A stretch of 64,000 bases of DNA from NCBI GenBank assembly GCA_944474755.1, contig OX104114.1, positions 46,565,070 through 46,629,069 of the forward strand, given 5' to 3'. The DNA comes from Limnoperna fortunei. Its lineage: Eukaryota; Mollusca; Bivalvia; Mytilida; Modiolidae. Below the pieces are notes generated by a model. It saw only the letters and a program-made list of their open reading frames with translations. It ran no database searches and was not told the DNA's origin. Below, piece after piece: positions 11,689-22,100 of the stretch. A program made the translations under genes and the position numbers. Numbering within the stretch: position 1 is the stretch's first letter; each line of letters opens with the position of its first letter.

Positions 11689-14600
11689 TTATATACATTT
11701 GTGATAGTCAATTTCCGTAATAAAATCGACGAGCTCTTTATATATTTGGTTTTTAAATTCTTTAGGGGGGTCTAACAAGATTTTGATATCAATGGCATTG
11801 ATGTTAAATTTAGTGAGCGCTGTGTTAAGTTTTATTCTCGCGTTGTTGTGGGCTACACAGTGCAGAATGACATGTTCGATGTCTTCTTTGGTGTTGCATA
11901 CACTGCAGAGCGGCGATATATTTTTTATGTGTTGCCCCATTTGACCCGGTAGAAGGGTGGTGCCAAGTCTGAGCCTAGTTAAAGTTTTTGCATGGTTTCG
12001 ATTTCCTAGATAGAAAAATGGCTTTGAATTAACTGATGGATTAAGCCGGTAGTACCATGAATTTCGATGTGTGTCCCAAATATCTTGCCATTTCTTTTTA
12101 AATATATTTTTGACGATCGCGTAGAATTCAGATGTACTATAGACTATGTTTATATTTATGTTTTCTTGTTTTAAAGCTGCTTTTGCAAGTTTATCTGAGA
12201 GTTCGTTTCCTAAGATACCTACGTGGGCTGGTATCCATTCTATTATTAATTCGATTTGTTTATTTCTTATTTTAAATGCTAGCATTTGAATAGCTTCTAA
12301 AATATCCGGTCTACTCGATTGGTTGTTATCAATTGATTGGATGGCACTCAGTGAATCTGTAAGTATAACCACCTTTTGATATGGATAGTCAGAGTCCACT
12401 ATCCATTCTAATGCTTTTAGAATTGCTATCATTTCGGTGGTGTATACCGAGACATTATCGGTGCAGCGTTGGTGGAATACATATTTTGCCCTTGGCATGG
12501 CAAATGCGCAAGCGGTTTTACCGGTGATTGGGTCCTTTGAACCATCGGTATAGATTTTTTCAAAGTTTTTATATTTACTATCTATGTGTTCTAGGGTTAT
12601 TGTTTTTATTATATTAGGGTCGTCTCTTTTATCTATTTTATTTTTTAATTCACACGATGTATTTGCGGTTTTTACAATCCATGGTGGAAGAGTCGGAGGA
12701 TTGTGTTTTACTATTTGAATTTTATCTAATTTATTTAGTTTTAATTCTTTCCTTACTCTGTAGCCAAAAGGGATTGTGTCATTTTTCCATTTTTGTGATT
12801 TTGCTCTATATTCGACACAATCCTCGAGGGTTTCTTTTGCTGGATTTTTTGGATTTTGCGAGCATCTAGCGTAATATTTTAATGAAAATTCGTCGCGCCT
12901 AAGTTGCAGCGGTTTTTCCCCTGCTTCAACTAATAGATTTTCCACTGGCGTGGACGTTAAAGCGCCTAAAGCTATTCGGAGACCCTTATACTGTATTTTA
13001 TCTAGTTTAAGTTTAAGACTATTAGAGGCGGAGTTGAAAACCTGGCATCCGTAGTCTAGTATGGACCTGAGTAGAGATTTATACAACATTATCAGAGTTT
13101 GAGTGCCCATTCCAAAATTATTAGCCTGAACATATCTCATAAGGTTGAGTATAGGTTTAGATCTCTCCTCTAGGTAGTCGAAATGTTTTTTCCATGTTAA
13201 TTTACGGTCAAATATCAATCCTAAAAATTTAACATGATTTTCAAATTTTATGGGCTGGTGGCCTAATGTGAGGTTGGTTGATGTTACTTTCCTGTTTCCA
13301 AAAATAACACCTATTGTTTTAGTTTTTGAAATCTTAAAGCCCCATTTAATGGCCCATTTACTTACATTATCCAAAGTTCGTTGCATTTTATTTCTAAGTA
13401 TTTTAAGGTTATGGCCTCTGTGCCACATTGCACTGTCATCGGCAAACTGCGAAGTTTTAGCGGATTTTTCAGCTTGATATACTAAATCATCTATTAAAAT
13501 ATTAAACAGTGTCGGACTGATAACGCTGCCTTGGGGGGTGCCGTTTTGGAGTTCGCGTTCGTCGGAAGTTTCGTTATTTACTTTTACTTGAATTTTGCGA
13601 TCCTGTAAAAAGTCTGATATAAAGTTAAACATATTACCGCTTATTCCAAATTGTTTAATTTTGTAAAGAAGACCTTTTCTCCATACGAGATCGAAGGCTT
13701 TTTCAATGTCTAAAAATACCGCCAAAAGATACTGGTTTCTTGCTTTAGCTTTTTGGATTTCTGTTTCTAATCTGATTAAATGGTCAATAGTTGACCGACC
13801 TTTACGGAAACCACTCTGGTTGTCCTTGATAATATTATTTTTTTCTATGATGTATTTAAGTCTTTCATTTACCATGCTTTCCATTAGTTTACAAAAGTTT
13901 GAGGTCAGTGAGATTGGGCGATATGATTTAGGGTCTGATTTATTTTTATTCGGTTTAAGGATTGGGATTACGTTTGCATTTTTCCAAGAGGATGGTAATT
14001 GTCCAGAGTCCCAAACTTGGTTTATTAGATCTAACACGATGTTTATCATGTTATCCGGCATGTGTTTAAACATTTCGTATGAGATCCGGTCGTCTCCCGG
14101 TGCAGTAGTTTTTTTGGTTTTAAGTACCGTAATTAGTTCCTCTTTCGTGAAGGGTTTATTAATATATTTTTTATTATTATCGGGGTTTAGATCTTTCTCT
14201 ATTGGGTTTTCCTTTTCAAATTTTTCCTTATGCAATTTAAATTCGGGTTCTAGATTTTGGTCGCTACTATCTTCCGCGAAGGACATTGCCAACAAGTTAG
14301 CTTTCTGTTTATTAGTAACCGCTTGCTTTTGGTTTTGGACAAGCGTAGGTAGACTAGAGACCTTAGTTCCTTTCATATTTTTGATTGTTTGCCAAACCTG
14401 CTTAACATTTGACCTATGATTTAATTTTGAACAAAAGTCTTGAAAATATTCTTTTCGCGCTTTGTCTGTAATATTTTTGAAAGTTTTTAAAGCTTGTTTA
14501 TATTCAGCTAGATCTTGGCTATTTTTTGTTTTATCGAATCTGCGTAATTTATTCCTTTTAACTTTTTTAGCTTCCGTGCATTGCGTATTCCACCAAGGAC

Positions 14601-15498
14601 AATTTTTCCTTATATGGACTTTGCCTTTTGTTTTTGGTATGGCAGCATCTGCGATGGATGTAATTTGTTGGCATATGTTGGTGTTATAAATATTAATATC
14701 TTGGTGTTTTATGTCTTCAATCTTTATGTTCTGGCATATTTTGGAGAAAAGGTGCCAGTTGGCTTTATCATATATCCACCTTTGGGCCGTACATACTTCA
14801 TTTTTAATTGGTTTTGATTTTAATACAGTTAGAATTGGAAAATGGTCAGAACCGAGTGGATCGTCCAGAACTGCCCATTGACTATCTTTAGTTAGTGAAG
14901 GGGAAACAAATGTTAGATCGATTTGGGAGGTGTTACCGTTGTTATCTAGACGGGTGCCTGACCCGTCATTTAGTACTATGAGGTCCATATGTTGTATTAG
15001 GTCCTCTAAGACTTGTCCATTTTTATCAGTTTTAATAGACCCCCATAATGAAGACCTTGCATTATAGTCGCCTAGTAGGACTAAATTTTGATTTATATTA
15101 TTAAAAAGTTTAGAGTAATCCTGAAAGTTTATTGTTTGGTCAGGGGGTCTATACATATTGACAATATTAATTTTATCGTTTTGACAATTTATGGTAACAC
15201 CTGTTATTTCTATGTTTTCGGCTTGGAAGGCGATTTCCGTGTATGTTAATGAGTTTGAAACATAGACGGCTACGCCACCTCCCTTACTTTTTATTTTACC
15301 TTTATTGTTTTTTATTCCGTTTCTATTTTTAATTACAGGTGGTTGATATCCATTAAGTTTTATGTATCGGTTACCTTGAAAGTGGGTTTCCTGAATACAT
15401 ATAACGTCGGGTTTTTCATTTTCGTCTAAGAAATTTTTTAAGGAATTCGCGTTAGCGTAAAGCGAGCGCGCATTCCATTGTAGGATGTATAGACCCAT
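11689..15498 (-). CDS. LINE ORF2, copy 3 (intact endonuclease-RT-RNase H, 1269 aa)
   Basis: Full-length polyprotein that would nick the target and reverse transcribe the element. Visible in order: APE endonuclease with QWNARS (residues 7-12), catalytic QETH (36-39), GDYNARSSLWGS, and SDHFP near 218; RT with YRPISLTS, SGFRKGRSTIDH, FLDIEKAFDLVW, GTPQGSVISP and the FADD catalytic box near 686; RNase H with YTDGS near 983, an E in TTEMIA, TDS, and HVGILGNELSDKLAKAA near 1093; and a C-terminal CSVCN..H..C zinc motif near 1201. No stop or frameshift is present. This layout fits the I superfamily; Jockey-clade elements mostly lack RNase H. The start is the first Met, 51 nt after ORF1. Confidence 0.93.
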   Translation of the reverse strand: MGLYILQWNARSLYANANSLKNFLDENEKPDVICIQETHFQGNRYIKLNGYQPPVIKNRNGIKNNKGKIKSKGGGVAVYVSNSLTYTEIAFQAENIEITGVTINCQNDKINIVNMYRPPDQTINFQDYSKLFNNINQNLVLLGDYNARSSLWGSIKTDKNGQVLEDLIQHMDLIVLNDGSGTRLDNNGNTSQIDLTFVSPSLTKDSQWAVLDDPLGSDHFPILTVLKSKPIKNEVCTAQRWIYDKANWHLFSKICQNIKIEDIKHQDINIYNTNICQQITSIADAAIPKTKGKVHIRKNCPWWNTQCTEAKKVKRNKLRRFDKTKNSQDLAEYKQALKTFKNITDKARKEYFQDFCSKLNHRSNVKQVWQTIKNMKGTKVSSLPTLVQNQKQAVTNKQKANLLAMSFAEDSSDQNLEPEFKLHKEKFEKENPIEKDLNPDNNKKYINKPFTKEELITVLKTKKTTAPGDDRISYEMFKHMPDNMINIVLDLINQVWDSGQLPSSWKNANVIPILKPNKNKSDPKSYRPISLTSNFCKLMESMVNERLKYIIEKNNIIKDNQSGFRKGRSTIDHLIRLETEIQKAKARNQYLLAVFLDIEKAFDLVWRKGLLYKIKQFGISGNMFNFISDFLQDRKIQVKVNNETSDERELQNGTPQGSVISPTLFNILIDDLVYQAEKSAKTSQFADDSAMWHRGHNLKILRNKMQRTLDNVSKWAIKWGFKISKTKTIGVIFGNRKVTSTNLTLGHQPIKFENHVKFLGLIFDRKLTWKKHFDYLEERSKPILNLMRYVQANNFGMGTQTLIMLYKSLLRSILDYGCQVFNSASNSLKLKLDKIQYKGLRIALGALTSTPVENLLVEAGEKPLQLRRDEFSLKYYARCSQNPKNPAKETLEDCVEYRAKSQKWKNDTIPFGYRVRKELKLNKLDKIQIVKHNPPTLPPWIVKTANTSCELKNKIDKRDDPNIIKTITLEHIDSKYKNFEKIYTDGSKDPITGKTACAFAMPRAKYVFHQRCTDNVSVYTTEMIAILKALEWIVDSDYPYQKVVILTDSLSAIQSIDNNQSSRPDILEAIQMLAFKIRNKQIELIIEWIPAHVGILGNELSDKLAKAALKQENININIVYSTSEFYAIVKNIFKKKWQDIWDTHRNSWYYRLNPSVNSKPFFYLGNRNHAKTLTRLRLGTTLLPGQMGQHIKNISPLCSVCNTKEDIEHVILHCVAHNNARIKLNTALTKFNINAIDIKILLDPPKEFKNQIYKELVDFITEIDYHKCI

Positions 15499-15548
15499 TA
15501 TATATAATTATTACTGGGTGTTTTTTATAACTATATGGCTGTGGCTAC

Positions 15549-16924
15549 TTAATTAAATTCCGATGCTTGGAGATTAAGGTTTAGTTGTCCGTTAAGGAAT
15601 CCTAATAGTTGTTCTAAGATTTTTTCTTGATTTTTCTTTATGGATTTACCTTTATGGCCGTGCTGGGATAGGTCCAGGATGGCCTTTACAAATTGTATCG
15701 ATTTTTTTGTTTTATTTTCTACTCTAGTGATTTTATCTTGCTTAGGAATTTTAGGAGTTTGTTTTATAGGTGAATTGTTTTTGTGATGAGTTTCCTCCTG
15801 GGGTGAGGATTCGTCAATTACCAATCGCGGCGGGGTTTTTAGCATGTCGGCGTATGATAGGGTGTCATCTGGACTGTTGTTAATTGTCACGGATGTTTTT
15901 CAGCAATATTGACCGGTGTTTTATCTTTAATTAAGTTGACCGCGTTTTTATTGTTTATTAAGTTGACAGGTGTTTCCTGCTTATCCGAGCATTTGACAGT
16001 TTTATTTGTTTTTACTGGATTTGAATTTGGACAAGTTGGAGCTTTGTTGTTTTGTGTAGCCATTTGCTTGGCTTCGTCAAATGTCATAAATTTTGCGTAC
16101 ATATTTTCTAAAACAGTTTTTTGATATATATATTGGGGGCATTTTTTATCGTTAGCCTGATGGTTACCCTTGCAGTTATTGCATTTAATAATTTGTGATT
16201 TACACATTTTGTTATCATGTTGCTCTGAGCATTTAATACAAGTTTGCTTTTGGTTTTTGCAAGTTTTGGCATAGTGTCCTAATTTGGCACAGACCGTGCA
16301 GAACTTTGGAGTAGGTTTATATTCTGCCAATTTATAATTTAAAGTATGATCCATTTTTAGCTCTTTTACATCTTTTAATTGGGAATCTAGTCTCACAATT
16401 AAAAAGCCAGGTTTTTGGACCTCTTTTAGGGAGACGTCGATTTTGTTATGCTGTTTAATCATTTGTTCCTGTTCTTTAAGGGATAATACATCCGTTTGTA
16501 TGTATCGCCATATTGTCTTAAATATGTATTTAGGGCTGTCCTGACTTTTTTTATTGATCTTTTGGTGACTAACTTTACTTTTAAAGTTGGGGTCGTATAA
16601 TGAAGCCGTAACATCGTACGGCCCTAGCTTTGTTGCGTCCAGTAGTTTGGAACGCAACCTAGCCAGAGGCACATGTACCATGTAGCAACTTTTGAGCCTC
16701 CTAAATTTGAAGGACTCCTTGCTTTTATCCCCTAGGAAGCTCAGTATCATGTACTGAAAACTGAGCGCCATGATATTGAGGAAGGCCCTGTTATTAGACT
16801 TTATTACCACAGTTTCTTCAACCGGATAATCATTTTTGTTTATCTGATTTTGAGTGACCTTTTGTTGTTTGGAGGTCTGATGAGGGGAGTCGGGGCTGGA
16901 AAGTTTTCTTTTTTGGTTAGGCAT
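15549..16924 (-). pseudogene. LINE ORF1, copy 3 (one-base frameshift)
   Basis: Same gag-like protein as 7763-9139. The 5' frame is open from 16924 for 345 codons and contains the three CCHC knuckles, then shifts. The T run at 15896-15900 has five T where copies 1 and 2 have six, and the C-terminal third continues in another frame (15549-15890). A homopolymer change may be a real mutation or a sequencing error, so raw reads over this run matter. Confidence 0.85.
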
Positions 16925-17223
16925 GATTGAGCGGTTTAAAAATTTGAACTAATGAAATGAAGCAAATTTTTTTTTGGAAGGGAGAAAAACTTATTTATTG
17001 ACCTAATTTATATTGGGAATATACTGAGATTTTAACTTAAATGACAGATATTTGCAGACAAATATAATTTAAGTCAAATTGAAACTATTTAAAAGGGAAC
17101 AGAAATATGCAAAAAAAAAGAAGAAAAAAATACTAAAATACTTATCGTCGCTATGTATGCTGGCAACCACGAAGATACTGAAAAACTGCTACGCAAGTAG
17201 AGAGTTATTCCAGACACTGGAGA
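16925..17223 (-). other. LINE 5' UTR, copy 3; end of array homology
   Basis: Matches 9140-9440 and 1370-1669 until about 17223, where all similarity stops. It ends about 308 bp upstream of the ODR4 start codon and points away from it, so LINE and ODR4 promoters would be divergent neighbours. Confidence 0.65.
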
Positions 17224-17530
17224 CCGTCCTCATAACCCACTAAGAAGCTGACAGATTTATGATTTATCATGTAACACATAATTGTTTTAAGTGACAAGGA
17301 GATAAGAGATCTGACTTTCAACTGTATAATAACATAGACTGAATTTGAAATGCACCGGCCTGTTCCACACCCCCTCCCCCCTTTTCCAAATAGTATATCT
17401 CTCATCGGATGACAATACATTCGTTAGTGCTCCGATTAACGGAGGAATTTTTAAAAAAAAATTAAAAAAAAGATTTATCTCCCTTGTAAATTATTTGACA
17501 GCTTCCTGTTAAAAAAGCAGACGGTTAAGA
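17224..17530 (+). promoter_or_regulatory. ODR4 5' flank and 5' UTR (short)
   Basis: About 300 bp between the LINE array and the ODR4 ATG. It must hold the core promoter and 5' UTR unless transcription starts inside the LINE. No convincing TATA box or initiator could be assigned. It contains a short C-rich tract (17371-17383) and A/T runs. Confidence 0.35.
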
Positions 17531-18906
17531 ATGGGAAAAACGATCTTGGCTCAAGATTCCATTCAAAGCTACATTACACAACTTTTCAATACGGGGCAAT
17601 GGGAATTGGGATTAATAATTGGACAGGTGAATGGTTTTATGAATAACTGGTACAGAAGAAAACAGTCTTTTTTTTCTTATGTTTCAGCATGAAAAAACAG
17701 CTGTTATGTCTTATTATTGTATATAGACCCATAATTTGATGAGCCAAGGGATAGTCAAATTTAATTTGAATAATCCTACTAAATGTCTTAAGTCTGCTAG
17801 TTTACGTTCTGCAATTATCTTTGACCGTCAACAATATGTGTTGTTGTATAGTCCGAGAATCCTCAGCCGTCCAACACATTTTTTTTTTTGCGATGGACGT
17901 CAGAGAGCTCTCCATAAGCAAAACATCGGATTTTGCGACCCCGGTCTGGGTCGGCACATTTCATCGTGTCGGATTTAATAAAACATTTTCATCCAGTTAA
18001 TCTATATATAATTCGCTTATTTAGATATTTTTCGCAAGGAATATAATCATCATACATTCAATCAAGCTAATTTTAGCACTTGATTTAAGTCACATTGTTG
18101 TCACGTGACTTTTTGTTCAAAATGAAAGTGAAATGTTGGAATGTAAGGGTATCGATGGAAATGAGCTTAGAAATGGACTTAAATCAGCTTGATTGAATGT
18201 ATGATGATTATATTCCTAGAGAAAAATATCTAAATAAGCGAATTATATATAGATTAACTGGATGAAAATGTTTTATTAAATCTGAAACGATGAAATGTGC
18301 TGACCCAGGCCGGTGTCGCAAAATCCGCTGTTTTACTTATGGAGAGCTCTCTGACGTCCCACACAAAAAAAAAGCATTGGACGGCAGAGGATTCTCGGAC
18401 TAGTTGTAATAAAAAAGAATAAACTATTTTCAATATTAAAAAATCTTTAAGCAAGGTGTGGCCTATATTATAATTTTACTTTATGGGACCTACCACTTGT
18501 ACATACATTTACTACTTACCCCAACCTATTCAGGTTTTTCCAATGTGTTGGGTCCCCTAAAGTAAAATTAGGCCTAAGGTGTTGCAACATGGTAAGGTTC
18601 TGTGCCAACAAATGCAGAGAGAAGACATCATAACTTAATATTAATATAAATATTGAGACATCATAACTTAATATTAATATGAATATTGAAACATCAATTG
18701 GGTGTTGTTTAAGAATCTTTTTAGAATACATTATAGCAGATGCATACCCTATCTATATTCATATCCAATCATAATTTGAACATAGATTGGCGGGAATCAC
18801 AATCGAAATAATACGAATGGAAAAGTAAATAAATAAATAAATAAATAAATAAACTAAAAAGTATAAATAAATTAATAGATACCTAAAAAGGGGGGGGGGG
18901 GGGGGG

Positions 18907-18937
<31 letters not shown>

Positions 18938-19006
18938 CGGACTTAACCAGCAGATTGACATTTAATTAACATTTATACACATTATTACTTATCTATATTG
19001 TATAAC

Positions 19007-19041
<35 letters not shown>

Positions 19042-19091
19042 CCCCCACCCCCCCTTTTTAGGTATCTATTAATTTATTTATACTTTTTAGT

Positions 19092-19166
<75 letters not shown>

Positions 19167-22100
19167 CTTTTCCATTCGTATTATTTCGATTGTGATTCCC
19201 GCCAATCTATGTTCAAATTATGACGTTGGCTATTGTAACGTTGCAAATAACATAACTTCATCACTATGCAATAAAATTCCGCTGAGGAAGGCCGTGAGGC
19301 CGAAACGTTCGGAAAATTTAACAGAGTTTTTATATTTATTCTTAAAGAGACTATGATTATATAATTGTCTATTTATATATGCCCAACATCTGATTGTATT
19401 TCAACATTGGATCTTTAAAAATGCACTAAAGATACATAGTTAAGATAAATGATATTTATAAGTGTCTAATGAATTAACCAAACAATGTCGTTGTAATTTC
19501 CACTCTGATAATCATCTGTCCACACAGATTTGATTTTTGAGCCGTCCCACCTTGGGAATCGAACTCGTGTCAGTTTATAACATCTATGGCGACTGCGCCT
19601 AGCATGTAAAGACAGAGGTGTAACCTCTAGACCAGATCCGTCCGCTAAAAAACGGAGTTTCACTGGCCTAGTGTTACTTTTGGTTGAACATGTCATTTAC
19701 ATACACAATGTTTTTGTGCGACCTGAGCTTTAATTACAACGATTTTCATACAATCAGAATGGATCTGTAAGCAATTATTCAGATGCGTGCATATAGTTGT
19801 TTTGAATTTCTATTTATAATTGTCTATTTATATATGCCCAACATCTGATTGTATTTCAACATTGGATCTTTAGAAATGCACTAAAGATACATAGTTAAGA
19901 TAAATGATATTTATAAGTGTTTAATGAATTAACCAAACAATGTCGTTGTAATTTCCACTCTGAAAATCATCTGTACACACAGATTGATTTTTGAGCCGTC
20001 TATATAAATAGACAATTAAAAGTAACACTAGGCCAGTGAAACTCCGTTTTTTAGCGGACGGATCTGGTCTAGAGGTTACACCTCTGTCTTTACATGCTAG
20101 GCACAGTAGCCATATATGTTATAAACTGACACGAGTTTGATTCCCGAGGTGGGACGGCTCAAAAATCAAATCTGTGTGTACAGATGATTTTCAGAGTGGA
20201 AATTACAACGACATTGTTTGGTTAATTCATTAGACACTTATATATATATATATACATGTAGCTATACTAAAAATTACTTGTTGCCTAATGTATATATACT
20301 GCAAAGAAAAGTAAAAGAACTGTAGCCTATAAGTAACTTAACTTTGTTTATTTGTAGCTTACAGACCAGAAAGACTTTGCAGTACTTTTGATACGGTCCC
20401 CAGAGCCAGTGGAGGATGAAGCTAGTGAGGAGGACCAGGAACCCAAACATACCAGCAAATCCAACAAACCTGCCAGCATGGCAGATTGTGATGATAAATG
20501 GATTGCTACTCATGCTCAACAAGTAATTACAAGTCCTTCATTATGTGGCCTGTACTGTTTTTAATTGATGCAAATATGAATTAGAGTAAGTTATATTAAA
20601 ACAGTGTTAAAAATCTAGTACTTAATTAATACTCATATTTATGGTACTGTCTGAAATAAGGTGCTAAGAATTCTACTGATTGACCTGATGCATGCTCAAA
20701 TGTAGAATGTCATTAACCTGCATAATGAAGACTTTGTTAGATGTAACATGATTAATAAAAACTAACATTGGTTTCTTTGTAGGTGACCAGAATGTTGACA
20801 GGTGGTTTAGATGTTGTTGGAATATTTGCTTTAGCTCCACCCAATATGATGCAGTCATCACAGACAAAGTTAAGACAGGTATTCTGTTTGTAAGCTCTTT
20901 GTAGAACTTCAAATCAGTTGACACAACACTAGGCAGCACTAAAAACTAATATTGAATCATAATATCACAGCTAATGTTAACTTAATCTCTAGGACATTAT
21001 TGAATCTCATTGTAACAGCCAGACACTATGATTGTCTTTAATTTAATGTGGCTGCAACACACTGAAGTAGTTGTAACAGTCACACACATGGATGTTCTAA
21101 AATCTCACTGTAACAGCCAAACACTAGGAAAGTTTTAAATCCCAATATAACAGTCAACACTAGGACATTAATTGTAAAAGCAAAACACTAGGATAGACTT
21201 AAATCCAATGGTAACAGTCATGCACTAGAATAGTCTGAAATCTTATTGTAATGGCTACCCATTAGGATAATTTTAAACCTCATTTTTAATGGCTACACAT
21301 TAGGATCGTTTTTAACCTCATTATAATGGCTACACATTAGGATCCTTTTAAACCTCATTGTAATGACTACACATTAGGATCGTTTTAAACCTCATTGTAA
21401 TGACTACACATTAGGATCGTTTTAAACCTCATTGTAATGGCTACACATAGGATCGTTTTAAACCTCATTGTAATGACTACACATTAGGATCATTTTAAAC
21501 CTCATTGTAATGGCTACACATTAGGATTGTTTTAAACCTCATTGTAATGGCTACACATAGGATCCTTTTAAACCTCATTGTAATGGCTTCACATTAGGAT
21601 CGTTTTAAACCTCATTGTAATAGCTACACATTAGCTAGGATTGTTTTAAACCTCATTGTAATGACTACACATTAGGATCGTTTTAAACCTCATTGTAATG
21701 GCTACACATTAGGATCGTTTTAAACCTCATTGTAATGGCTACACATTAGGATCGTTTTCAGCCTCATTGTAATGACTACACATTAGGATCGTTTTAAACC
21801 TCATTGTAATGGCTACACATTAGGATCGTTTTAAACCGCATTGTAATGACTACACATTAGGATCGTTTTAAACCTCATTGTAATGACTACACATTAGGAT
21901 CGTTTTAAACCTCATTGTAAAGGCTACACATTAGGATCGTTTTAAACCTCATTGTAATGGCTACACATTAGCTAGGATTGTTTTAAACCTCATTGTAATG
22001 GCTACACATTAGGATCGTTTTAAACCTCATTGTAATGGCTACACATTAGCTATGATTGTTTTAAACCTCATTGTAATGGCTACACATTAGGATCGTTTTA

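Larger units (their letters stand above)
1..17223 (-). mobile_element. Head-to-tail array of an I-like LINE (three units)
   Basis: Three copies of one non-LTR retrotransposon lie in the same minus-strand orientation with a period of about 7771 bp (for example 286 matches 8058 and 2867 matches 10638). Each unit reads ORF1, 51-nt gap, ORF2, then about 2.2 kb of non-coding DNA before the next unit's ORF1. ORF2 carries APE endonuclease, RT and RNase H, which together with a CCHC ORF1 points to the I superfamily (I/Nimb-like); the exact clade needs a tree. Homology between copies 2 and 3 stops at about 17223 (9440 in copy 2), so copy 3 is either 5'-truncated there or that is the element's true 5' end. 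LINEs usually insert singly with target duplications, so a regular array suggests segmental tandem duplication or unequal exchange, or an assembly effect. Confidence 0.85.

Noticed and set aside
13706..14419. 237-codon plus-strand frame (and similar ones at 6033-6632, 286-603, 8058-8375)
   Set aside because: Antisense shadows of the LINE ORF1/ORF2 coding strand; no domain is recognisable.
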